Assembly: GCF_965230735.1 (NCBI RefSeq)
Contig: NZ_OZ246016.1
Coordinates: 1,054,001-1,118,000, forward strand
Direction: 5' to 3'
Origin: Motiliproteus sp965230735
GTDB lineage: Bacteria > Pseudomonadota > Gammaproteobacteria > Pseudomonadales > Balneatricaceae
Length of the DNA: 64,000 nucleotides
A program made the position numbers and the translations under genes. Below the pieces are notes generated by a model. It was given only the letters and a program-made list of their open reading frames with translations. It was not told the DNA's origin and did not search any database. Shown in pieces: positions 8,512 through 17,673 of the stretch. Every line of letters starts with the position of its first letter. Position 1 is the first letter of the stretch.

Positions 8512-10479
8512 TCAGACCACAAAGCGCTCCACCAGCCCTTGCAGGCCGGTGCTGATCCGTGCCAGCTGGTCGCTTTGCTGGCGTGCCTGATCGGTTTGCT
8601 CGGCAGCGGCCTGGGAGTGCTGCTGGATATCGCTGACGTTGAGCCTTACCGCTTCGGCGGAACCGGCCTGCTGCTCGGTGGTCTGGGCGATCATCAGGTT
8701 CATGTGGTGGATGCTGTCGATCGCGCTGACCGCCTGTTGCAGCTGGATAGCTGCTTCCCGGGTCTGTTCGACACAGTGATCGGCATTCTGCTGCTGGCTC
8801 CCCATGGCGTTAACGACCTGCTTGGATGAACTGCCGAGTCCCTCGATGATGGCGCGGATCTCATCGATCGAGACCGAGGTTCGCTGCGCCAGCCCGCGGA
8901 CTTCATCGGCGACCACGGCAAAACCGCGTCCGTGTTCACCGGCCCGGGCCGCTTCGATGGCGGCGTTGAGTGCCAGCAGGTTGGTTTGTTCGGCGATCGA
9001 AACGATCACATCCAATACCGCTTCAATGCTCTGGGTATCCTGCTGTAACTGGGTGATCACGCCGTTGCCTTGACGGACTTCCGCCGACAGCTGGGCGATG
9101 GCCGCTTCCAGCTGGGTCATCACCGTGGCGCTGCGTTTGACCGATTGCTGGCCCTGGTCCGCCGCCCCTGACGCCTGCTGGGCATGTTCGGCCACCTGCT
9201 GGAAGGAGTCGACCAGCTCGGCAATGGCGTTGTCGGCTTCACTGGTACGCTGGTTTTGCTGCACGGAGCCCTGATGAATTCGCAGCGCCACCTGGTCGAT
9301 ACTGCTGCTTGCCTGCTCGACCGCCTGCACTTCCTGACGGATTTCGGACACCAGCTCCTTCATGTACCCCTGCAGCTGATTGGCGCTGTGACGTAGTTGA
9401 TTCAGTTCTTGGTAGGACTTGTTTTCCGACATCTGCCGGGAAAAATCCCCGGAAGCCAGGTGCTTGAGGTAGTTACCAACCTTGCCCATCCCCTTCAGGG
9501 TGATCAGCTGCACCCAGGCGGTGGTGCCTACACTGATAAACAGCAGCAACAGCAGGCTCGCCATCATCAACATGACCTGCTGCTCGATCTGGTGTTTGAG
9601 CTGATCCACCACCTGTTGTCCCTGGCTCAGTCGCGCTTCCAGTTCATCGATCAGCAGATCGACCTGGCGGCGGGCCGCCTGGCCATCCTGCTGCCATTGC
9701 AGCGTGCGGGTTAATTCTGCCGGGTAGCGTCGACTCAGGGAGGCCAGGTTGTCTTTATGCTCCTGGCCGATCTCGGTCCGCTCGGTCTCAGTTTCTGCCA
9801 ATCCCATCAAGGAGGCGAACTCATCTTCCTGCTCATCCTGCCACACGCCCAGCGCCGGTAACGCCTGAATCTGCTCGGCCAGTTGTTGCAGCTCAGTGCT
9901 TTGCGCGATCAAACCGTCCTGCAAACCGGCATTCGCGCTGGTGCTGAAATAGCTGCTACGCATCAAGGCCCGACGGGACAACGCGGCCAGATATTGCCGC
10001 GTCAGAGCTTCCAGCTCCCTGGCCTGATCACGGCTTTCAGCGGGTGCCCGGGTTGCGTAATCCTGCAGTGACTCCAGCGCGTCGATCGATTCACGCTCGT
10101 TCTGGATCAACAGCTCTTGGGGATTGCCGGCCAGCTTACCGGCAGCCCTGAGTTCCGTATCCAGCCCCTGCTCCAGTGCCTTCAGCGCCGGTGTCAGGGT
10201 CTGGCGCAATGTCTCGGGCAGGCTGGTCATGGCGCGGCTCAGGTCATCGGCAAGGAAGCTTTGCGCCCGTTGCAGATCGGCGGCATTGCCGGTGCGGATG
10301 TAGTTGTCGATCAACTGACGGGTCTGGACCGACACCTGAGACGCGAGCTGATAGTAATGCTGGTTCAACGCGAACGGACGCTGTAACTGTTGCAGCCCCC
10401 AGTAGACGCAGACTGCCATACCGATGCTGGCGAACAGCATCAGGGCGGTAGTGGAACGGCTCAGTGTGGCGATACGCAT
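8512..10479 (-). CDS. Methyl-accepting chemotaxis protein
   Basis: 655 aa from the chosen ATG. A first membrane helix lies near residues 9-28. A helical periplasmic sensor of about 270 residues follows, then a second helix near 300-325 (LMMASLLLLLFISVGTTAW), HAMP and a long signalling coiled coil. The conserved hairpin tip reads IAEQTNLLALNAAIEAARAG followed by FAVVADEVRGLAQRT. No C-terminal receptor pentapeptide is present. The ATG at 10479 has AGGAAG upstream and is preferred to an in-frame TTG at 10506. The ligand is unknown; proximity to the dct genes is suggestive but not proof. Confidence 0.9.
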   Translation of the reverse strand: MRIATLSRSTTALMLFASIGMAVCVYWGLQQLQRPFALNQHYYQLASQVSVQTRQLIDNYIRTGNAADLQRAQSFLADDLSRAMTSLPETLRQTLTPALKALEQGLDTELRAAGKLAGNPQELLIQNERESIDALESLQDYATRAPAESRDQARELEALTRQYLAALSRRALMRSSYFSTSANAGLQDGLIAQSTELQQLAEQIQALPALGVWQDEQEDEFASLMGLAETETERTEIGQEHKDNLASLSRRYPAELTRTLQWQQDGQAARRQVDLLIDELEARLSQGQQVVDQLKHQIEQQVMLMMASLLLLLFISVGTTAWVQLITLKGMGKVGNYLKHLASGDFSRQMSENKSYQELNQLRHSANQLQGYMKELVSEIRQEVQAVEQASSSIDQVALRIHQGSVQQNQRTSEADNAIAELVDSFQQVAEHAQQASGAADQGQQSVKRSATVMTQLEAAIAQLSAEVRQGNGVITQLQQDTQSIEAVLDVIVSIAEQTNLLALNAAIEAARAGEHGRGFAVVADEVRGLAQRTSVSIDEIRAIIEGLGSSSKQVVNAMGSQQQNADHCVEQTREAAIQLQQAVSAIDSIHHMNLMIAQTTEQQAGSAEAVRLNVSDIQQHSQAAAEQTDQARQQSDQLARISTGLQGLVERFVV

Positions 10480-10574
10480 GGTTTGACTTCCTGACGTGAC
10501 TTGCAACGGCAGAAAGTAGGACGGTTTTATGACAGTCAGGTGACATTGCGGACCGTCTTGCGGTCGTCACTTAA

Positions 10575-10604
10575 CGAATAAGAAGGGGTTTGACTTCGGT
10601 CAAA
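10575..10604 (-). promoter_or_regulatory. Candidate promoter of the chemoreceptor gene with an overlapping palindrome
   Basis: On the minus strand TTGACC (10603-10598), 17 bp, TATTCG (10580-10575) resembles a sigma-70 promoter. The -35 element lies inside a perfect inverted repeat, TTTGAC (10589-10594) and GTCAAA (10599-10604), with a TTCG spacer. The repeat could be an operator or form a UUCG-capped hairpin. Confidence 0.45.
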
Positions 10605-10718
10605 ACGGCCCCAAAAACAAGCGCCTTGTCACGGGTTGGTCATAAAGACCACGTTAAATCGATGCGTTTTGAATCCAACATGAGACAGGGAACGTCATGA
10701 AGTATGTGGAGGTGCTCT

Positions 10719-12533
10719 GTGACGGCAATGCGTGTGGTGAAATCGATCGAGCCTGCCAAACCTGTCAACGAGGTCGTTATGGATCGTGAACTCGACCGTA
10801 TTATCAAACTGAGACAGCTCACGCCGCTGTTTATGCCGATCGCCAACACCCGTGAGCGCAAAGTGCTGGGCTATGAGGCGCTGATCCGCGGCCCGGAAGG
10901 CAGCCCGCTGCACTCGCCGGCCAGCCTGTTCAAGGTCGCCCACCGTACCGGGCGGCTGTTGGAGTTGGAGTTGCTATGCCGCGAAGTTTCGATTCGACGC
11001 TTCAAGTACCTCAATCTGCCCGGCAAGCTGTTTCTTAACGTGACCCCGGCGACACTGCTGGAGAGTGATTTTCAGTGCGGCATGACGCTCCAGCTGCTTA
11101 ATAAGGTCGGCTTCGATGCCGAGCGGATGGTAATCGAGATCACCGAGCAGTTTCCGATCGAAGATTACACCCTGATGCGCGATGCCACCTGCCACTACCG
11201 AGAGCTGGGATTTGAGGTGGCGCTGGACGATCTGGGGGCCGGGTACGCGGGGTTGCGCTCCTGGTCGGAGCTGCGTCCCCAATACGTCAAGATTGATCGC
11301 CACTTTATCGAAGGTATTGATGGTACGCCGATCAAGCAGGAGTTTGTCCGTACCATTCAGGAGGTGGCGCGCTCGATTCAATGCCAGGTGATTGCCGAAG
11401 GGATCGAGCGGGTCGAAGAGCACCGAACCCTCAACGATATCGGTCTGGTGCTGCAGCAGGGCTACTACTTCTCCCGACCGGTGGCATTGCCCCAGCAGCT
11501 GGAGGAGAGTCTGTTCCGCTTCAGTAACGGCGGCACGGGCTCCGATGGGGTCGGAATCCCTCAGGATCTGACCCCGATCACCACGATCCGTCCGGCCATC
11601 GATCAACAGACCCTGTTATGTGAGGTCGAGCGCATCTTCCGGGAGCAGAGTGATATCAAGTCACTGCCGGTCGTTTGTCAGGACCGGCCGGTAGGGTTGC
11701 TCAGTCGTGAGACCTTTTTGAGCCTGTATCTGAATCCGTTCGGCCGTGAGCTGCACGACCGCAAGCCGGTCAGCGAGTTTATGGATCCGAACCCGCTGAT
11801 ATTGGAGGAGTGTACGGTGCTGGCCCAGGTCAACCAGCAGATCAACCAGAGCGATGCATCGCGGGTACGTTCCGACTTTATCGTCACCAACCACGGCCGC
11901 TACCTGGGTACCGGGTCGATTTTCGACCTGCTCAAGCTGATCACCGATCTGCAGTTACGCCATGCCCGCCATGCCAATCCGTTGACTCAACTGCCGGGCA
12001 ATGTGCCTTTTAACGATGAAGCCGGACGGCGGATGCAAAAGCGAGAGCCGTTCGTGGTCTGCTATCTGGATCTGGATAATTTCAAGGCGTTCAACGACTG
12101 CTACGGCTACGAGCGCGGCGATCAGGTGATCCTGCTGCTGGCCCAGTGCATGAAATCCTGCATTGATGACAGCCGGGATTTTATCGGTCATATCGGCGGG
12201 GATGACTTTCTGATCCTGTTCGGCAGCGAAGATTGGCAGCAACGTTGTCAGCGGATTCAGCAACTGTTCACCGACGGAGTGCTTAACTTGTACGACGCCG
12301 ACGAACGGCTGCGCGGCGGTATCTACGCCTTGGATCGTAAGGGCGAGCGAACGTTTTTTGATATCGCTACGGTGTCGATTGGCGCGGCCCTGCCGGATCT
12401 GGAGTTGTGCCGCTCGCACCATGATGTGTCGGTACTGGCCACCGATGCCAAACGTATTGCCAAGAAACAGCCGGGCAACAGTCTGTTTATCAATCAGCGT
12501 CGCTGGTTAGGAGGGCAGGCCGGCGCCGCCTGA
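10719..12533 (+). CDS. EAL-CBS-GGDEF protein (c-di-GMP turnover)
   Basis: About 604 aa, cytoplasmic. Domain order is unusual: an N-terminal EAL domain (YEALIRG near 48-54, LFLNVTP, DDLGAGYAG, VIAEGIE), a CBS-domain pair in the middle, and a C-terminal GGDEF domain (YLDLDNFKAFND, then HIGGDDFLIL). The EAL motifs look complete. GGDEF is GGDDF, usually active, and the RxxD inhibitory site is replaced by DSRD. CBS domains commonly bind adenine nucleotides, so c-di-GMP turnover may respond to energy state (inference). GTG at 10719 has GGAGG 6 nt upstream. In-frame ATGs at 10704, 10728 and 10779 are alternatives. Confidence 0.85.
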   Translation: MTAMRVVKSIEPAKPVNEVVMDRELDRIIKLRQLTPLFMPIANTRERKVLGYEALIRGPEGSPLHSPASLFKVAHRTGRLLELELLCREVSIRRFKYLNLPGKLFLNVTPATLLESDFQCGMTLQLLNKVGFDAERMVIEITEQFPIEDYTLMRDATCHYRELGFEVALDDLGAGYAGLRSWSELRPQYVKIDRHFIEGIDGTPIKQEFVRTIQEVARSIQCQVIAEGIERVEEHRTLNDIGLVLQQGYYFSRPVALPQQLEESLFRFSNGGTGSDGVGIPQDLTPITTIRPAIDQQTLLCEVERIFREQSDIKSLPVVCQDRPVGLLSRETFLSLYLNPFGRELHDRKPVSEFMDPNPLILEECTVLAQVNQQINQSDASRVRSDFIVTNHGRYLGTGSIFDLLKLITDLQLRHARHANPLTQLPGNVPFNDEAGRRMQKREPFVVCYLDLDNFKAFNDCYGYERGDQVILLLAQCMKSCIDDSRDFIGHIGGDDFLILFGSEDWQQRCQRIQQLFTDGVLNLYDADERLRGGIYALDRKGERTFFDIATVSIGAALPDLELCRSHHDVSVLATDAKRIAKKQPGNSLFINQRRWLGGQAGAA

Positions 12534-12583
12534 GGTGATTGCGGCTACGGCTTAGTCAAACGATCCTGGTCGTGACATAAAAA

Positions 12584-12604
12584 AACCCGGCCTGGGCCGG
12601 GTTT
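12584..12604. terminator. Bidirectional intrinsic terminator
   Basis: CCCGGCC (12586-12592) pairs with GGCCGGG (12595-12601), with TTT on one side and a run of A on the other. The minus-strand reading ends in at least six T. It can end the EAL-CBS-GGDEF transcript from the left and catch any minus-strand read-through downstream of polA. Confidence 0.8.
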
Positions 12605-12635
12605 CCATTTCCATACCAAGTGGGGGCTTGGTTGG

Positions 12636-12717
12636 AAAAAAGAGGCCCTAGCATCGGAAGGGGAGCGAGGTTAGGGCCTAACGCATGTGTATCAGAGAGC
12701 CAGAAGCGATGTTGCAA
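12636..12717 (-). ncRNA. Putative small RNA or polA 3' terminator with a C-rich loop
   Basis: On the minus strand, AGGCCCTA pairs with TAGGGCCT (12643-12650 with 12672-12679) around a 21-nt CU-rich loop. The hairpin is followed by C and six T (12641-12636), a good intrinsic terminator. A sigma-70-like promoter, TTGCAA (12717-12712), 17 bp, TGATAC (12694-12689), lies just upstream and would start an RNA near 12682. The region lies between polA and its downstream neighbour, the position that holds the Spot 42 gene in E. coli and a regulatory RNA in Pseudomonas. It may equally be only the terminator of polA. Confidence 0.4.
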
Positions 12718-12870
12718 CGATTATGATGTCGTGACTCTCTTGTACTGGGACTCTAAGTATGGTTGATAGTTCAGTAACTGGAGAGGAAATTTCTAAATAA
12801 TTTTGTTATATCCAGAAATTCAATTGGTTATAAACCTACCCTATCGTCCGGACTGATCGTTCTCCGGTCG

Positions 12871-15645
12871 TTAATGAGCCTGTTCCCAGTTGTCCCCCAC
12901 ACCAGCTTCGACCAGCAACGGCACATCCAGTTCGGCGGCCTCGGCCATGCGTTGGCTGACCTGCTCGCAGAAAGCCTCAACCTGCTCTTCACGCACCTCG
13001 AACACCAGTTCATCGTGGACCTGCATGATGATGCGGGCATCGATCTCACCCTGATCGAGCCATCCCTGCACGTCGATCATCGCCTGCTTGATGATATCGG
13101 CAGCGGTGCCCTGCATCGGCGCGTTGATGGCGGTGCGCTCCGCCGCCTGGCGTAGCATGGCGTTGCGCGCCTTGATATTCGGCAGATACAGGCGCCGACC
13201 GCGCAGGGTCTCGACGTAGCCGTTTTCAGCCGCCTGGGCGCGGATCTCGTTCATGTAACGCTCGACGCCGGGGTAGGTCTCGAAATAGTGCTCGATATAG
13301 CGCGCCGCGTCGTTTCGCGCGATCCCCAGTTGCTTGGCCAGACCGAACGCCGACATGCCGTAGATCAGGCCGAAGTTGATCGCCTTGGCGCTGCGGCGCT
13401 GATCGCTACTGACCGCTTCGCGCTCGACCTTGAACACCTCGGCGGCGGTGGCTCGATGGATATCCTCACCATGGCGGAACGCCTCCAGCAGGCTCTGATC
13501 ACCGGACAGGTGGGCCATGATCCGCAGTTCGATCTGGGAGTAGTCGGCGGCCACCAGCTTGTAGCCTTCCGGGGCGACAAACGCCTGGCGGATCCGGCGA
13601 CCCTCGGCGGTTCGAACCGGAATGTTCTGCAGGTTCGGATCGGTAGACGACAGCCGCCCGGTGGCGGTCACCGCCTGGTGGTAGGAGGTATGGATCCGAC
13701 CGCTGTGCGGATCGATCATCTGCGGCAGCTTATCGGTATAGGTCGACTTCAGCTTGCTGAGGCTGCGGTGCTCCAGAATCAGTTTGGGTAGCGGGTAGTC
13801 CAGCGCCAGCTCCACCAGCACCTCCTCGGCGGTCGAGGGCGCTCCCTTGGGGGTTTTCTTGATCACCGGCAGCTTCAGTTGGTCGAACAGAATCGCCTGT
13901 AGCTGTTTGGGTGAGGCCAGGTTGAACTCCTCACCGGCTGCCTCGAACGCCTGCTGTTCCAGCTCGACCAGGCGGGTGGCGATCTCCTGACTCTGGTTGG
14001 CCAGCAGGGTCGCATCCACCAGCGCGCCGGTGCGCTCGATCTTCGAAAGAATCGGAATCAACGGCTTCTCAAGGCTATCGAACAGGGTCGCCAGAGGTTC
14101 GACGGCGCTCAGCTGGGGCTCGATCGCCCGGTGCAGCCGCAGGGTGATATCGGCATCTTCGGCGGCATAGGGGGTGGCCTGTTCCAGTTCGATCTGGTTG
14201 AAGGTCAGCTGCTTCTTGCCCTTGCCGGCGATCTCTTCGAACTTGGTGGTTTTCAGCTCCAGGAAACGATCGGCCAGTGAATCCATATCGTGACGGCCGG
14301 CGGTGGAGTTGAGCACGTAGGATTCGAGCATGGTGTCGTAGGCGACCCCGCGCAGCTCGATGCCGTAGCGGGCCAGCACGTTCATATCGTACTTCAGATG
14401 CTGACCGACTTTGGCCCGATCCGGATCTTCCAGCAGCGGCTTCAGTTGGGCCAGTATCGCGTCGCGATCGAGCTGGGCCGGGGCGCCGACATAATCGTGG
14501 GCCAGCGGCACATAGGCCGCTTCACCCGGTTCGATCGCGAAGGAGAGGCCGACCAGTTCGGCTTCCATATAGTTGAGGCTGGTGGTTTCGGTGTCGAACG
14601 CGAACAGTTCGGCTTGCTGCAGGCGTTCCAACCAGGTATCGAACTCGGCCTGCTCCAGAATGCACTGGTAATCGATCTCCGTCGGAGCTTCGGGCACTGC
14701 CGGAGCGGCAGGGTCGTCGGCAGTTGCGGCGCTGTCGCCGCCTTCCAGCTCGCGAACCCAGCTGCGGAATTCGTACTGTTTGAACAGCGTCAGCAGCTGC
14801 GCGCTATCGGGGTTGGGCGCGGCGAAATCGTCGATGCCCTGCTCCAGCTCGACATCGGTCTTGATGGTGGCCAGCAGGTAAGACAGCTCCGCCTGTTCGC
14901 GATTGTCCTCGAGCTTCTTGGCCATGCTCTTGCTACCGCGAAAGCCCAGGTCGGCGATCTGATCGAGCCGCTGATACAGATCGGAAATGCCGCCGATCCC
15001 CTGCAGCAGGGCCAGGGCGGTTTTTTCACCGACGCCGGGCACACCCGGAATATTGTCGACCTTATCGCCCATCAACGCCAGGTAGTCGATGATCAGTTCC
15101 GGGCCGATGCCGAATTTTTCCGCCACGCCAAGTCGGTCCATGGCGGTGTCGGTCATGGTGTTGATCAGGGTGACATGGTCGCTGACCAGCTGCGCCATAT
15201 CCTTGTCGCCGGTGGAGATCACTGTGTCCCGTTTGGCCTCGGTGGCCTGCAGGGCCAGGGTGCCGATCACATCGTCGGCTTCGACCCCTTCGATCGCCAG
15301 CAGCGGTAATCCCATGGCTTTGACGATCTGGTGGATCGGCTCGATCTGGCTGCGCAGATCATCCGGCATCGAAGGCCGGTTGGCCTTGTAGTCGGGGTAG
15401 ATATCGTCACGGAAGGTCTTGCCCTTGGCATCGAACACCACCACCACCGGGCTGTCGGGATAATCCTTCAGCATCCGTCGCAGCATGCTGGTCACCACCC
15501 GGATAGCACCGGAGGGCTGGCCGTCTGAGGTCCGCAGGTCAGCTTGCTGGGAGGCGAAAAAGGCCCGATAGAGGTAGGAGGAGCCGTCCACCAGCACCAG
15601 TGGAGGGGTGCCTGTGGCAGCGTCGGTCTTGGCAGCGTCGGTCAT
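12871..15645 (-). CDS. polA: DNA polymerase I
   Basis: 924 aa, nearly the same length as E. coli Pol I (928). The 5' nuclease domain occupies about residues 12-300 (LVDGSSYLYRAFFA near the start). The 3'-5' exonuclease domain starts near 325 and keeps FDTETTSLNYMEAELVG. The polymerase domain carries the family motifs: YSQIELRIMAHLSGD, the RRSAKAINFGLIYGMSAFGL finger helix, and QVHDELVFEV with the catalytic Asp. The C-terminus GVGDNWEQAH is typical. All three activities look intact. The neighbouring divergent gene thrB matches the Pseudomonas arrangement. Confidence 0.97.
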   Translation of the reverse strand: MTDAAKTDAATGTPPLVLVDGSSYLYRAFFASQQADLRTSDGQPSGAIRVVTSMLRRMLKDYPDSPVVVVFDAKGKTFRDDIYPDYKANRPSMPDDLRSQIEPIHQIVKAMGLPLLAIEGVEADDVIGTLALQATEAKRDTVISTGDKDMAQLVSDHVTLINTMTDTAMDRLGVAEKFGIGPELIIDYLALMGDKVDNIPGVPGVGEKTALALLQGIGGISDLYQRLDQIADLGFRGSKSMAKKLEDNREQAELSYLLATIKTDVELEQGIDDFAAPNPDSAQLLTLFKQYEFRSWVRELEGGDSAATADDPAAPAVPEAPTEIDYQCILEQAEFDTWLERLQQAELFAFDTETTSLNYMEAELVGLSFAIEPGEAAYVPLAHDYVGAPAQLDRDAILAQLKPLLEDPDRAKVGQHLKYDMNVLARYGIELRGVAYDTMLESYVLNSTAGRHDMDSLADRFLELKTTKFEEIAGKGKKQLTFNQIELEQATPYAAEDADITLRLHRAIEPQLSAVEPLATLFDSLEKPLIPILSKIERTGALVDATLLANQSQEIATRLVELEQQAFEAAGEEFNLASPKQLQAILFDQLKLPVIKKTPKGAPSTAEEVLVELALDYPLPKLILEHRSLSKLKSTYTDKLPQMIDPHSGRIHTSYHQAVTATGRLSSTDPNLQNIPVRTAEGRRIRQAFVAPEGYKLVAADYSQIELRIMAHLSGDQSLLEAFRHGEDIHRATAAEVFKVEREAVSSDQRRSAKAINFGLIYGMSAFGLAKQLGIARNDAARYIEHYFETYPGVERYMNEIRAQAAENGYVETLRGRRLYLPNIKARNAMLRQAAERTAINAPMQGTAADIIKQAMIDVQGWLDQGEIDARIIMQVHDELVFEVREEQVEAFCEQVSQRMAEAAELDVPLLVEAGVGDNWEQAH

Positions 15646-15983
15646 GAAGTGGGTTCCGCGAAGTTTTTCAGCCGGTCATGATAAAGAATCCCGCCGCCAA
15701 CACCAATGCCGGCGGCGTTGGCTGTTGCGCTGCGAGATTGACCTTAGTGGCCCGGCGCCGCACTATTTGCGCAGTTGGTTGCACAATCGGATCAATGCTG
15801 GCCCATCGGCGGCGCAAGGTTGGTTCCCGGGGACGGCTTGGCGTCGGGGTAAAATAACCCTGACCGCTGGCACCTCGACAGGGGAAGCCCTATTATCTCG
15901 GGCCGCCATAGGCAGCTACCATAGGCGGCTAAGAGGACGCTGCATTCCGATCAACCGTAAGTGAATAATTCTGGACCTAGTGC
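15646..15983. other. Divergent polA/thrB intergenic region
   Basis: 338 nt with no convincing gene. It must hold both promoters. TAAAAT at about 15851-15856 and TATTAT near 15890 are the most -10-like hexamers on the plus strand, but neither has a clear -35. The small conserved gene that sits between polA and thrB in some Pseudomonas is not seen here. Confidence 0.5.
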
Positions 15984-16952
15984 ATGGCAGTTTATACCCG
16001 AATCAGCCGCGACGATCTCAATGCCTTTCTGGGCGACTTTGAGCTGGGGCAACTGATCGATTTCAAAGGCATCGACGGCGGTATCGAGAACACCAATTAC
16101 TTTGTCGATACCGATCAGAACGGGGTTACCCGGCATTTTGTACTGACCCTGTTCGAAGAACTGCCTTACGACGAGATGCCGTTCTTCGTCGAGTTGACCG
16201 GTTACCTGGCTGAGCGTGGTGTTGTCGTTCCGGCACCGTTCAAAGATCGCAACGGTATCGCCCTGAAAACCTTGGCACGCCGTCCGGCGTTGCTGTTGCC
16301 CCGTTTTGACGGGGGCTCGTTGCAGAGTCCGACGCCGGATCATTGCGCACAGATCGGTCGAGCCCTGGCGCAGATGCACCTGGCCGGTCAGGATTTCTTT
16401 ATGGCCCGGCAGGCACACCGGGGGGTGTTCTGGTGGCGGCGCGAATCCCGTGCGGTGGCCGAACGCCTGAATGCCGAAGATGCCAAGCTGCTGCAGCAGG
16501 AGGTGGCGCTGTTCGACAACTTGCGGGAACAGCCGTTGGATCTACCGGTCGGCATTATCCACGGCGACCTGTTTCACGATAATGCGCTGTTCCATGACGG
16601 ACAGCTGAGCGGCATCATCGATCTGTATAACGCCTGTACCGGCTACCTGCTCTACGATCTGGCCATCGTCGCCAACGACTGGTGTGTGACCGGCGAGGGT
16701 GCTTTTGAGGCGGAACGCCTCGATGCGCTGCTGCAGGGCTATGCCGAGGTTCGCCCTTTTGAACCCCAGGAGCATCAGGCCTGGCCGATTCTGGTTCGCA
16801 CCGCGGCGATGCGCTTCTGGTTGTCGCGCTTGATCAGCCAGCTGGGGTTGGAGCCGACCCAATACGAGGGTGGCCAGGTGATCAAGGATCCGGATGAGCT
16901 GAAACGGATTCTGTTGAACCATATCGCCAACCCCGCCAGCCTACCTGGCTAG
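15984..16952 (+). CDS. thrB: Homoserine kinase, aminoglycoside-phosphotransferase type
   Basis: 322 aa. Phosphorylates homoserine in threonine synthesis. It belongs to the APH/choline-kinase-like type used by Pseudomonas rather than the GHMP type of E. coli. Visible motifs: DGGIENTNYFVDTD near the N-terminus (ATP loop), and the Brenner-type catalytic segment GIIHGDLFHDNALF followed by GIIDLYNACTG holding the metal-binding Asp. Its position beside polA is as in Pseudomonas. Confidence 0.92.
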   Translation: MAVYTRISRDDLNAFLGDFELGQLIDFKGIDGGIENTNYFVDTDQNGVTRHFVLTLFEELPYDEMPFFVELTGYLAERGVVVPAPFKDRNGIALKTLARRPALLLPRFDGGSLQSPTPDHCAQIGRALAQMHLAGQDFFMARQAHRGVFWWRRESRAVAERLNAEDAKLLQQEVALFDNLREQPLDLPVGIIHGDLFHDNALFHDGQLSGIIDLYNACTGYLLYDLAIVANDWCVTGEGAFEAERLDALLQGYAEVRPFEPQEHQAWPILVRTAAMRFWLSRLISQLGLEPTQYEGGQVIKDPDELKRILLNHIANPASLPG

Positions 16953-16980
16953 AACCGCAACCCCCAACGGATTGATAAGC

Positions 16981-17673
16981 ATGAAAACCATTGGCCTGAT
17001 CGGCGGTATGAGCTGGGAGAGCACCCAGGGGTATTACCGGATACTCAACGAGCAGGTTAAGGCGCGGCTGGGTGGGTTGCACTCGGCCAAACTCGTGCTG
17101 CATAGCGTCGACTTCGACCCGATCGAGAAGCTGCAACACCAAGGAAATTGGGACGCGACCGCCGATATTCTTTGTGACGCGGCTCGCAGCGTCGAAGCCG
17201 GTGGGGCTGACTGTGTGCTGATCTGCACCAACACCATGCATAAGGTGGCGCCGCAGGTGGCGGCTGCGGTATCGATACCGCTGCTGCATATCGCCGATGC
17301 TACCGCCGCGGCCATCAAAGCCCGGGGGCTGTCCCGGGTTGGCCTGTTGGGTACCGGGTTCACGATGGAGCAGGAGTTCTACAAGGGGCGGTTGCGTGAT
17401 CAACATGGTCTGGAGGTGTTGATCCCCAATGAGGCGGATCGGGCGCTGGTTCATCGGGTGATCTACGAAGAGCTCTGTCTGGGCCGGATCGTTCCCGAGT
17501 CCAAAACCCAGTATCTACGGATCATCGCGCAACTGGCCGAGCAGGGCGCTGAAGCCGTCATTCTGGGTTGCACCGAGATCGGTATGCTGGTGCAACAGAA
17601 CGATACCGCTCTGCCGCTATTCGATACCAGCGAGCTTCACGCCTGCTCAGCGGTGGATTTTGCGCTGGCCTGA
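16981..17673 (+). CDS. Aspartate/glutamate racemase family protein
   Basis: 230 aa. PLP-independent amino-acid racemase of the Asp/Glu family (YgeA-like). The N-terminus MKTIGLIGGMSWEST is characteristic. The two catalytic cysteines lie in LICTNTMHK (near 81) and ILGCTEIGML (near 196). ATG at 16981 is used; an upstream in-frame TTG is less likely. It starts 28 nt after thrB and may be co-transcribed. Its 3' end overlaps the convergent gene below by 37 nt. Substrate is not certain. Confidence 0.88.
   Translation: MKTIGLIGGMSWESTQGYYRILNEQVKARLGGLHSAKLVLHSVDFDPIEKLQHQGNWDATADILCDAARSVEAGGADCVLICTNTMHKVAPQVAAAVSIPLLHIADATAAAIKARGLSRVGLLGTGFTMEQEFYKGRLRDQHGLEVLIPNEADRALVHRVIYEELCLGRIVPESKTQYLRIIAQLAEQGAEAVILGCTEIGMLVQQNDTALPLFDTSELHACSAVDFALA

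Noticed and set aside
15608..15964. 118-aa plus-strand open frame between polA and thrB
   Set aside because: Overlaps the polA start antisense, has no recognisable domain and no good ribosome site.
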